NCBI RefSeq assembly: GCF_000787855.1
Contig: NZ_BBPQ01000028.1
Coordinates: 36,434 to 95,578, forward strand
Length of the DNA: 59,145 nt
Direction: 5' to 3'
DNA from: Streptacidiphilus anmyonensis
Lineage (GTDB): Bacteria; Actinomycetota; Actinomycetes; Streptomycetales; Streptomycetaceae
Shown piece by piece: positions 15,811-24,500 of the stretch. Both the position numbers and the translations under genes were made by a program. Below the pieces are notes generated by a model. The model saw only the letters and a program-made list of their open reading frames with translations. It was not told the origin of the DNA and made no database searches. Each line of letters starts with the position of its first letter. Position 1 is the stretch's first letter.

Positions 15811-16707
15811 TGACGTTTGGTCACCTTCGGCCCTGAGCGCAACCGCAGCCCCATAGCACAGATATGGCGTCCCGTCATACCGGAGGGCGAGCTTCATCTC
15901 CCGCCGCCGGCGGTTCGCGGGCCGCGGGTCGAGCGGGCGGGGAAGTGGCTATCGGCCCTCCGACCTCGCAGTACTGACGATGCGTCACTAATACAGAAGT
16001 GTTGCTTCCGGTGTTGGTGCTGAAGTGACTGGTGTGACGTAGGTGGGCCAATGAGGCGGGAGCTTGGCCTGATTGTCCATTTGGTCGTGTATCTTCACGT
16101 CGAAATCCAGCCAGCGGAACCGGCTTCTGATCGAGACATGCTCGCCATCGAGTCGACCCGGGTGATAGCGTCTCGACGAGCGACCGAAAACGTCTTGGAA
16201 AGCGTTGGTCATTCGGGGGGTTTGGGTTTTGACTGCACCGAACGAACTGCGTCAGAGGGCCACGTTCGACCTTGCAGGAAACGGTTGGAACGGGCTTCCT
16301 GCACCGTCCGAAGGATCTGTGTCCGAGATAATTCGGCGAAGCGTCGGAGAAACATTCCGGGAAATTCTCCCGAACGTCGCCTGCGGGGGTGCCGGCACGA
16401 AGGTCGGCGGGAGGGGCGAGCGCCGCCTCCCCAAGGGGGTTCCTGCCCCGCTGGCAGGCCTGCCGCCCCTGGTGGGGCGGGCGCGGGCGTCCCGGAGCGA
16501 TCTCGGGCCCGGCTCGGCCCGGTCGGTCCCCGGGCTTTGCGCGGGCATTGTTCACTCGTCGTCCGGAGAATTGTCACCTGTTGGTCGTGCGCTTTTTCTC
16601 GTCACCTGCAACGCCCTGAGCAAGGCACCCGGTTCCTGCTTAGCCGGGACAACACTCCGGTCGTTCCGTTCGGGAACGACGCTGTCTGAGTCATGGGGGG
16701 ATGACAA
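15811..16707. other. 897-base leader region of the biosynthetic cluster, no supported gene
   Basis: No reading frame here has convincing actinobacterial codon bias, and the base composition is visibly less GC-rich than the genes around it. Structures seen: the palindrome GGCAGGCCTGCC (16453-16464) and, directly after it, a perfect 7-bp hairpin CCGCCCC-TGGT-GGGGCGG (16463-16480). The first cluster gene follows GGGGGGA at 16695-16701. The region probably carries the main cluster promoter and its regulatory sites, but I cannot fix a promoter. An open frame at 16205-16711 overlapping the first gene is discussed under rejected items. Confidence 0.6.
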
Positions 16708-17760
16708 GTGATTTACAACTCGATTCTCGAAGCCGTGGGCCGTACGCCCGTGGTCAGGCTGCGGAGCCTGAGCGCATTCGGTTCGGAAATTCTTGTAAAG
16801 CTCGAATCCTTCAATCCCGGGGGAAGCATCAAGGACCGCGCGGCGGTTTCGATGATCACCGCGGCGGAGCGCGACGGCCGGCTGAAGCCGAACGGCACGA
16901 TCATCGAGTCGACGTCCGGGAACCTGGGCAAGTCGCTGGCGCTGATCGGCGCGACGCGCGGCTACCGGGTCATCCTGGTCATCGACCCCAAGGCGCCCAG
17001 GAGCATGGTCGAGTTCGTCACCGCTCTCGGTGCGGAGATCGAGATGGTGGACACGCCCGACGAGTCGGGCGGCTACCAGTGGCCGCGCATCGAGCGGGTC
17101 CAGCAGTTGCTGTCGGTGACCCCCGACGCGTTCTGGCCGGATCAGTACAACAACCCCGACAACGTCAGGGCGCACTTCGAGCTGACGAGTCGTGAACTTC
17201 TGGACGACGTACCTGAGTTCGACGCGCTGGTGACCGCCGTCAGCACCGGCGGCCACATCAGCGGCCTGTCCGCGGCGGTGAAGAAGGAGCTACCCGACGC
17301 GATCACCGTCGGCGTGGACGCCGCGGGATCGGCCGCGTTCGGCTACCCGTTCAGCAAGTACTCGATGCGCGGCCTCGGGCTGGCCTGGAAGCCGGGCAAC
17401 CTCGACCACTCCGTGGTGGACCGGGTCCACCTGGTCGCGGACTACGAGGGCGTGGCGACCATGCGCGTCCTGGCCAAGAGCGAAGGCCTGCTGGTGGGCG
17501 AGTCCGCGGGCGCCGCCGTGTTCGCCGCCGTGCACCACGCCTACCGGTACCCCGGCAGCCGCATCGTCGTGATGGCGGCCGACGGCGGCGTCAACTACCT
17601 CGGCGAGTCCTTCGACGCCGACTGGCTGCGGTCCGCGGGCCTCGCCGACCAGATCGACACCGCCGGGATCACCACCCCGGAGGGGCTCATCGAGGCCGCC
17701 TCCCGCCCGGCCAACGAGCAGGTCCCGATCGAGTACGGCCTCACGCTCGCCAACGACTAA
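16708..17760 (+). CDS. SbnA-like PLP enzyme (cysteine-synthase fold), 2,3-diaminopropionate pathway
   Basis: 350 residues, fold type II PLP enzyme. The PLP lysine is Lys42 in NPGGSIKDR, the phosphate/substrate loop is ESTSGNLG (Ser-Thr-Ser-Gly-Asn) and the glycine loop is VSTGGHISG. The GNLG form and the MIYNSILE opening are those of SbnA-type enzymes, which join O-phospho-L-serine and L-glutamate to give N-(2-amino-2-carboxyethyl)-glutamate, the precursor of L-2,3-diaminopropionate. The oxidative partner of SbnA is SbnB, and an SbnB-like gene lies 31 kb away at 48293. GTG start with GGGGGGA. Plain cysteine synthase is an alternative but fits less well. First gene of the cluster. Confidence 0.85.
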   Translation: MIYNSILEAVGRTPVVRLRSLSAFGSEILVKLESFNPGGSIKDRAAVSMITAAERDGRLKPNGTIIESTSGNLGKSLALIGATRGYRVILVIDPKAPRSMVEFVTALGAEIEMVDTPDESGGYQWPRIERVQQLLSVTPDAFWPDQYNNPDNVRAHFELTSRELLDDVPEFDALVTAVSTGGHISGLSAAVKKELPDAITVGVDAAGSAAFGYPFSKYSMRGLGLAWKPGNLDHSVVDRVHLVADYEGVATMRVLAKSEGLLVGESAGAAVFAAVHHAYRYPGSRIVVMAADGGVNYLGESFDADWLRSAGLADQIDTAGITTPEGLIEAASRPANEQVPIEYGLTLAND

Positions 17761-17785
17761 ACGATCAAAGGTTTCTGAAAAGCAC

Positions 17786-19006
17786 ATGGCAATCGTCTTT
17801 CTTGAGGCAAACTCGACCGGAACCACATCGGACGCGATCAAGTTGGCGGCCGGCCGGGGTTACCGCACCGTCTTTGTCACCATGCAGCGTGGTTTCTACG
17901 AGACGCTCCCGGACAACCCGCTGGACCTCTGCGACACGGTGGTCACCTGCGACACCTACAACGTCGCCGAGATTCTGAGGGTCCTGCGCGACGAGGACGT
18001 GGAAGCGGTCATCTCGTTCGACGACTACCACCTGGTGACGGCGGCGCTGTGCGCGATGGCGCTCGGCCTTCCGCACGCCGACGTCTCCGGGCTGGTGGCG
18101 GCCCGGTACAAGGACGTCGCACGGGAGTTGACGAGGGATCTGCCCGGGGGCATCTGGACCATGTCGGTCCCCGAGGACGAGCTCGACGCCGTCGACCTCG
18201 ACTCGATCCCCTACCCGGTCATCGTCAAGCCCGTGGACGAGAGCGGCAGCGTCTCGGTGCAGTTGTGCCGCACGCCCGCCGACGTCCTCGCCGCCACCGA
18301 GCGCTACCGCGGCCACGTGGTGAACGTCCGGGAGTACAAGCCGGTCCGGGCCGTGCTGTTCGAGGAGTTCATCGACGGCGACGAGTACAGCTGCGAGCTG
18401 TACTGGGAGGCCGGGCACGGCTGGCGGGTCGCCGGCCTCACCCGGAAGTTCCTGGGCGCCCCGCCGAACTTCGTCGAGCGCGGCCACATCTTCCCCGCGC
18501 CGCTTCCCGAGCAGCAGGCCAAGGAGGTCGGCGAGCAGGTGGTCGGCTGGGTCGAGGCCACCGGGCTGCGGTGCGGAGCGGCCCACGTCGAGCTGCGGAT
18601 CAACGACAGCGGCCCGCACCTGATCGAGATCAACCCCCGGCTGCCCGGCGGCCACATCACCCAGCTGGTGGCCTGGTGCACGGGGATCGACATGGTCGCC
18701 CACTACCTCGACTTCCACCTGCGCAAGACGGAGCCGCAAGCGCACCCGGAGCCGGAGTTCGCCGCGGCGTCCAGCAGGTTCGTCCTGCCGGACGAGGTCG
18801 CGGAAGGCAAGACGCACGAGGACGTGTACGAGTGCTTCACCCGGCTGCCCACCTTCCAGCGCGGCCGGGTACAGCCCGGTGCGCTGTCGTCCGACCGGGC
18901 CGCGCAGACCAACTACGACCGGATCGGATACGCGCTGCTGGCGGGGCCGGACCCGGCCGCGATCAGCGCCGACCTCGACGAGCTCGCGCAAGATCTGCGC
19001 AGCTGA
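17786..19006 (+). CDS. ATP-grasp carboxylate-amine ligase (carnosine-synthase-like)
   Basis: 406 residues with an N-terminal pre-ATP-grasp domain (about 1-100) and an ATP-grasp domain. Visible motifs are PVIVKPVDESGSVSV (nucleotide-binding strand and loop), FEEFIDGDEYSCEL and the metal-site HLIEINPRLPGGHI. Such ligases activate a carboxylate as acyl phosphate and couple it to an amine. They often make dipeptides in natural-product pathways, as in dapdiamide and L-amino-acid ligases. It is the first of three consecutive ligase genes, 25 bases after the SbnA-like gene and 29 bases before the next. Substrates cannot be read from sequence; 2,3-diaminopropionate is a reasonable candidate. Confidence 0.87.
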   Translation: MAIVFLEANSTGTTSDAIKLAAGRGYRTVFVTMQRGFYETLPDNPLDLCDTVVTCDTYNVAEILRVLRDEDVEAVISFDDYHLVTAALCAMALGLPHADVSGLVAARYKDVARELTRDLPGGIWTMSVPEDELDAVDLDSIPYPVIVKPVDESGSVSVQLCRTPADVLAATERYRGHVVNVREYKPVRAVLFEEFIDGDEYSCELYWEAGHGWRVAGLTRKFLGAPPNFVERGHIFPAPLPEQQAKEVGEQVVGWVEATGLRCGAAHVELRINDSGPHLIEINPRLPGGHITQLVAWCTGIDMVAHYLDFHLRKTEPQAHPEPEFAAASSRFVLPDEVAEGKTHEDVYECFTRLPTFQRGRVQPGALSSDRAAQTNYDRIGYALLAGPDPAAISADLDELAQDLRS

Positions 19007-19035
19007 ACCTGCCCCACCCAAAGGAGAGTTGAGCC

Positions 19036-20055
19036 GTGGGCTACAAAGTTCTCGTGCTGATTTCGCACATGCAGCAGTGGCGTCTCGACAACCAGTCCAT
19101 CATCCCGAACGGACTGTTCCGAGGCGGTCACGAGGTCCACGTGGCCGACATCGAGACCCTGGGCATCAAAGAGGGCACCGTCGTGTGCGACATGTTCCAG
19201 GCCGACCAGGAGTACTTCGACGGCATGCCGTTCCCCGAGGAGCGGCTCGAGCAGGCCAGTTGCGAGGACTTCGACCTGGTCTGGCTGCTCACCAGCCCGC
19301 ACCCGAACCTGTTCCTGGAGACCTACCAGCTGCTCTGGGTGCTCAACCAGCGGGTCGCCTTCGTCAACGACGCGTCCGCGGTGCTGTTCCTGAACAGCAA
19401 GACCTGCCTGCCCGGTGGCGTGCCCCGCGACCACCTGCCCACCACCTACGTCTCGAACAGCTTCAAGGAGCTGAACAAGGTGGTGACCGACGACCCCGAG
19501 ACCGCGTGGATCATCAAGCCGGGCAACGAGGGCTGCGGCGCCGACATCTACTACGTCAACGCCCGCGAGAAGAACTTCCGCGCGCTGCTCCAGTCGGCGA
19601 CCGGCAACGAGGTGTCGCGGTACGAGAACTACGGCCGCCAGAACATCGGCCTGTCCCGCAGGTACATCACCATGCAGCAGTACGCCCCGAACGTCGTGGA
19701 GAACGAGCAGCGCGTGCTGATCTCCGGCGGTGTGCCGGTCTGCGGCTTCCGCCGGTTCCACAACGGCGACGACCACCGGGCCAACGCCACGCTGGGCAAC
19801 AGCTTCGCCGACATGGACCTCACGCCGGAGGAGGACAAGTTCTGCCGCGAGCTCGGTGAGTCCCTGATGCGTCAGGGCATCTACTTCGCCGGCATCGACC
19901 TGGCCTTCCCCTACGTCCTCGAGCTGAACCTGGAGAACCCGGGTGCGACCAAGTGGACGATGCTGGCGACCGGGGTCGACAAGACCCCGGAGGTCATCGA
20001 GCACCTCCTGGCCGCGCTGGTGCGCGACGGCCGCCTGAAGGCGCTGCCGGCATGA
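19036..20055 (+). CDS. ATP-grasp ligase, glutathione-synthetase (GshB)-like
   Basis: 339 residues. The order of motifs follows prokaryotic glutathione synthetase: early hydrophobic strand and a SHMQQW segment, then LNSKTCLPGGVP, WIIKPGNEGCGADIYYV, MQQYAPNVVENEQRVLI, CGFRRFHNGDDHRANATLGN and LELNLENPGATKW with metal-binding Glu/Asn. GshB joins gamma-glutamylcysteine and glycine; the Arg/Asn pair HRAN matches the GshB consensus. Glutathione is rare in actinomycetes and the gene sits in a biosynthetic operon, so a dedicated amide ligase is more likely. GTG start with AAGGAG at 19021-19026; it overlaps the next gene by 4 bases. Confidence 0.87.
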   Translation: MGYKVLVLISHMQQWRLDNQSIIPNGLFRGGHEVHVADIETLGIKEGTVVCDMFQADQEYFDGMPFPEERLEQASCEDFDLVWLLTSPHPNLFLETYQLLWVLNQRVAFVNDASAVLFLNSKTCLPGGVPRDHLPTTYVSNSFKELNKVVTDDPETAWIIKPGNEGCGADIYYVNAREKNFRALLQSATGNEVSRYENYGRQNIGLSRRYITMQQYAPNVVENEQRVLISGGVPVCGFRRFHNGDDHRANATLGNSFADMDLTPEEDKFCRELGESLMRQGIYFAGIDLAFPYVLELNLENPGATKWTMLATGVDKTPEVIEHLLAALVRDGRLKALPA

Positions 20056-21410
20056 CGCGCGCCCACGAGCCGTCCGGCATGCTCGCCCCCGGCCTGGAGG
20101 ACAGCTGGACGAAGTACCAGGAGACCGTGGGCGCCGAGGCGGCACGGGAGGACGCGGACGCCTTCGCGGCGGGCACCTACCGCGAGGGGTGGACGCACAT
20201 CTACCCGCCGCAGCTGTACTCGCCCGGGTTCGTCGACGAACTCGCGTACGCCGCACGGACCGTGGTCGGCCTGCTGCAGGGCATCCCAGAGCGGGTGTTC
20301 GGCGGTGACTTCGCGGCCTGGATGGAGTTCCAGGGGCTCACCGCGGAGGAGTCGGACCTGCTGACCCGGTCGCTGAACAAGCGCAACCTGCACATGGCCG
20401 GCCAGTTCGCCCGTCCGGACTTCGTGCTCACCACCGGCGGTCCCAAGGTGGTCGAGGTCAACGTCTCGGCGCCGCTGGGCGGGATGAACACCGTCGACCC
20501 GTACCTGAAGCAGTTCCGCAGCTCCGGCTACCTCCGGCAGCTCCAGGAGGCGGGCTACGACGTCTCCGCCCCCGAGATGCGGAGCATCTGGGGCGCGGCC
20601 TTCCAGTCGCTGGTGCGACCGCGGCCGACCGACGGCCTGCCCGTGGTCTTCGAGGCCATCGCGGACCGCGCCGACATCAACTCGGGCCGCCAGGAGTTCG
20701 AGAAGCTGGTCGGCTCCTTCGGGTTCGGCTACGCCAACGGCCTGGTCCAGGATCTCGACGTCCGGGCCGACGGCGTGTACTACGAGGGCCGGCGCGTCGA
20801 CGTCGTGTTCACCATGTACACCTGGCTGGAGACCCGGAAGTTCGTCCCCTCCGAGGTCACCGTCCGGCTGATGGAGGCGGACGCCGCCGGGCTGGTGGAC
20901 TTCATCGCCCCGCCGACCAGCGCGCTCTTCGACAACAAGGCCAATCTGGAGCTGCTGACCTCGGACGCGTTCGCCGGGTGCTTCACCGAGGCCGAGCGGG
21001 AGTTCATCCAGCGGTACATCCCGCGGACCTTCCGGGTGACGAAGGAGACGGCGCCCGAGGCCGTCGCCCACCGCAGCCGCATGGTGCTCAAGCCGGGCTC
21101 CGACTACGGCGGCCGGGGCATCGTCTTCGGGGAGCGGATGTCCGACGAGGAGTGGGCCACGGCCATCGGGGACGCGGCGGCCGGTTCCGGCTTCATCTGC
21201 CAGGAGCGGCTGGAGCTGTGGGCGAGCCCGGGCTTCGACGGCACCGAGTACCGCGACTACTACGTCTGCCTCGGACCGCTGGTGTTCGCCGACACGTACG
21301 CCGGCGCCCTCGTCCGCCGGGCCGACGCGGCGAGCGGAAACCTCGTGATCAACGTGAAGCAGGGGGCGGAGGCGGGCGGGCTGCTGGCCGGCCACGCGGC
21401 AGCCGTCTGA
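20052..21410 (+). CDS. Circularly permuted ATP-grasp-like ligase (first of three)
   Basis: 452 residues from ATG 20052, which overlaps the previous stop. Features match the permuted ATP-grasp group that includes glutathionylspermidine synthetase-like proteins. The metal/substrate segment VVEVNVSAPLGGMNT comes early (about 137), while the nucleotide-binding strand RMVLKPGSDYGGRGIVFGE comes late (about 350). These are followed by FICQERLELW and a Cys-containing YYVCLGPLVF strand. The two other cluster members at 39837 and 49326 share the E-x-N-x4-LGG signature and length. They probably couple a carboxylate to an amine with ATP. No amidase domain is attached. Confidence 0.78.
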   Translation: MTRAHEPSGMLAPGLEDSWTKYQETVGAEAAREDADAFAAGTYREGWTHIYPPQLYSPGFVDELAYAARTVVGLLQGIPERVFGGDFAAWMEFQGLTAEESDLLTRSLNKRNLHMAGQFARPDFVLTTGGPKVVEVNVSAPLGGMNTVDPYLKQFRSSGYLRQLQEAGYDVSAPEMRSIWGAAFQSLVRPRPTDGLPVVFEAIADRADINSGRQEFEKLVGSFGFGYANGLVQDLDVRADGVYYEGRRVDVVFTMYTWLETRKFVPSEVTVRLMEADAAGLVDFIAPPTSALFDNKANLELLTSDAFAGCFTEAEREFIQRYIPRTFRVTKETAPEAVAHRSRMVLKPGSDYGGRGIVFGERMSDEEWATAIGDAAAGSGFICQERLELWASPGFDGTEYRDYYVCLGPLVFADTYAGALVRRADAASGNLVINVKQGAEAGGLLAGHAAAV

Positions 21411-21426
21411 AGCTGACTCGAACTCG

Positions 21427-21457
21427 TCTGGGCGTCCTCCTGCGGAGGACGCCCAGA
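21427..21457 (+). terminator. Strong hairpin inside the operon, before the NRPS gene
   Basis: A perfect 14-bp stem (21427-21440 with 21444-21457, loop TGC) lies in the 96-base gap between the third ligase gene and the NRPS gene. There is no T-run. It may act as a partial terminator, an mRNA processing or stabilising site, or an attenuator that sets the ligase-to-NRPS ratio. Confidence 0.6.
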
Positions 21458-21506
21458 CCAGGTGTGCGCGCTGCATCGCCGCTGAATCCCATGGAGAGAC
21501 GACAAG

Positions 21507-24500
21507 ATGATCGCGAGTTCGGTGCACGGGTCCTTCCGGGAGCAGGCACGGCGCACACCTGACGCGGTGGCGGTGCGCTGTGCCGGGCGCAGCCTCAGCT
21601 ACCGGGAGCTGGACGACCGGTCGGACCGGCTGGTCCACCGGCTGACGGCCGAGGGAGCGGGCCCGGAGCGTCCGGTGCTGGTGCTGACGGACCGCTCGGT
21701 CGACCTGGTCGTCGGACTGCTGGCCATCCTCAAGTCGGGCTCGTACTACCTGCCGCTGCACACCGGCTATCCGCAGGACCGGATGCAGTGGATCGCCGAC
21801 GCGTGCCGGGCCTCCGTGCTGCTCGCCGACACCACGATGCGGGACCGCTGGCTCCCGCAGGTCCCGGCGACCGTCCTGGTGGACGATCCGGCGCAGGCCG
21901 CGCAGGCCGCGCAGGCGGGGGACGGCGCGGACGTGGCGGAGGGGGCGGACCGCCCGTCGACCGCTCCGGACGTCCCCGCGCATCCCGACCAGCTCGCCTA
22001 CGTGATGTTCACCTCGGGCTCCACCGGAACCCCGAAGGGTGTGGCGATCACCCACCAGAACATCCTCGACCTGGTCGACGACTCCATGTTCGCGGCTCCC
22101 GGCGCCCACGACCGGGTGCTGCTGGTCGCCTCCTACGCGTTCGACCCCTCGACCTACGCCTTCTGGTACCCGCTGCTGCACGGCGGCACGGTGGTGATCG
22201 CCGCGGAGTCCGAGCTCACGGTGGACCGCCTCGCCCGTCTCTTCGTCGAGGAGCGGATCACCGGCGCGGACATCACGGCCGGACTGTTCCGGGTGATCGC
22301 CGAGGAGCACCCGGAGTGCTTCGCCGGGGTCCGTGAGGTCATCACCGGCGGCGACGTCATCTCCGCCACCGCCGTGCGCCGGGTGCTGGAGGCGTGCCCG
22401 GACACGATCGTCCGAGGCGCCTACGGCCCCACCGAGACCACGCTGTTCGCCTCGCAGTCGCCGTGGACGAAGGCCGCGTCGGTGCCGGACCAGGTGCCGA
22501 TCGGCCGTCCGCTCGACGGCATGCGGGCCTACGTCCTCGACGACGCCCTGAGCCCGGCCGGCACCGGGGTGACGGGTGAGCTCTACCTGGCCGGGGCCGG
22601 ACTGGCCCGCGGCTACCTCGACCGACCCGGGCTCTCGGCCGAGCGCTTCGTCGCCGACCCGTTCGGTCCGGCCGGCACCAGGATGTACCGCACCGGGGAC
22701 CTGGCCCGCTGGAGCGCCGACGGGCTGATCGAGTTCGTCGGCCGGGTGGACAACCAGGTCAAGATCCGCGGATTCCGCGTCGAGCCCGGCGAGGTCGAGT
22801 CCGCGCTCGCCGCGTTCCCGGGCCTGCGTCAGGTCGCCGTCACCGTCCGCGAGGACCGGCCCGGCGACAAGCAGCTGGTCGCGTACGTCGTCGCGCAGGA
22901 GGACACCCGCGCCGACGTCGACGCGGTGCGTGACTACCTGACGCGGCAGCTGCCCGCGTACATGGTCCCCTCCGCCATCGTCGCCATCGACCGGCTGCCG
23001 CTGACCTCCAACCACAAGGTCGACTACCGGGCCCTGCCCGCCCCGCCCCAGGAGGCCGGCCCGGTCGGCGGCCGGTCGCCGCGCAACCGGCGCGAGGAGG
23101 AGCTCTGCGCGCTGCTCGCCGACGTTCTCGGGGTGGCCGGGCTCGGCATCGACGACGACTTCTTCCAGCTCGGCGGCCATTCGCTGCACGCGACCAGGCT
23201 GGTCAGCCGGATCCGTTCGGCCTTCGGCGTCGACCTGGGCGTCGCGGCGGTCTTCCGGAACCCCACGGTCGCGGCTCTGGCCGAGCTGCTGGAGGACGCC
23301 CCGACGCTGGGGCCGGCGCCGCGGCCGGCCCTGCTCCCGGCGGACCGCGGCGGGCCGGTCCCGCTGTCCGCGGCCCAGTACCGCCTGTGGTTCCTCAGCC
23401 GGCTGGAGGGCGGCTCGGCGACCTACAACCTGCCGATCGCCGTCCGGCTGCGCGGGGATCTCGACCGGGCCGCCCTGGAGGCCGCCCTGGGTGATCTCCT
23501 CGCCCGGCACGAGAGCCTCCGCACCGTCTTCCCCGAGCACGAGGGCAGGCCGCACCAGGTGGTGCTGCCGGTGGACCGGGTCCGTCCCGCGCTGCCGCTG
23601 GAGCAGGTCGAGGACCTGCCCGCCGCGCTGCGGTCGGCGGGGCTCGAGCCCTTCGACCCGACCACCGACGTGCCCGTGCGGGCCAGGCTGTTCCCGGCGG
23701 GGCCCGGCGAACACGTGCTGCTGCTGACGATGAACCACATCGGCAGCGACGGCTGGTCGATGGAGCCGCTCACCCGCGACCTGAACGAGGCGTACACGGC
23801 ACGCCTGGCCGGGCAGGCGCCCGACTGGGCGCCCCTGCCGGTCCAGTACGCGGACTACACCCTGTGGCAGCGCGCCCTGCTGGGCTCCGAGCAGGACCGG
23901 GAGAGCGTCGCCTCCCGCCAGTTGGACTTCTGGCGTGCCGCCCTGGACGGGGCGCCCGAGGAGCTGGAACTCCCCGTCGACCACGCCCGCCCCCCGGTGG
24001 CGAGCCACCGGGGCGGCGCGGTGCCGCTGGCGATCGGTCCCGAGCTGCACGAACGGATCGGCCGACTCAGCCGGACCACGGGCACGACGGTGTTCATGGT
24101 GCTTCAGGCCGCCCTGGCCGCGCTGCTGACCAGGACCGGCGCCGGCACCGACATCCCGATCGGGAGCACGATCGCCGGACGCAACGACGCCGCCCTGGAG
24201 CGGCTGGTCGGCTTCTTCGTCAACACCCTGGTCCTGCGCACCGACACCTCCGGCGACCCCAGCTTCCGGCAGCTGCTGGACCGGGTCCGGCAGACCGACC
24301 TGGCGGCCTACGAGCACCAGGACGTGCCCTTCGAGCAGGTCGTGGAGGCCGTGAACCCCAGCCGCTCGCTGGCGGTCCACCCGCTCTTCCAGGTCATGCT
24401 GGTGCTGGAGAACCCCGGCGGGTACCGCTTCTCGCTCCCGGGCCTGACCGCCGAGTCCGAGGAACTGGGCACCGACACGGCCAAGTTCGACCTGCTGTTC

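Noticed and set aside
16205-16711. 168-codon open frame ending in a GTGA overlap with the first cluster gene
   Set aside because: Codon use is not that of the neighbours, the frame contains a rare TTA codon, no domain is visible, and the second half overlaps GC hairpins. Kept only as a possible short leader peptide.
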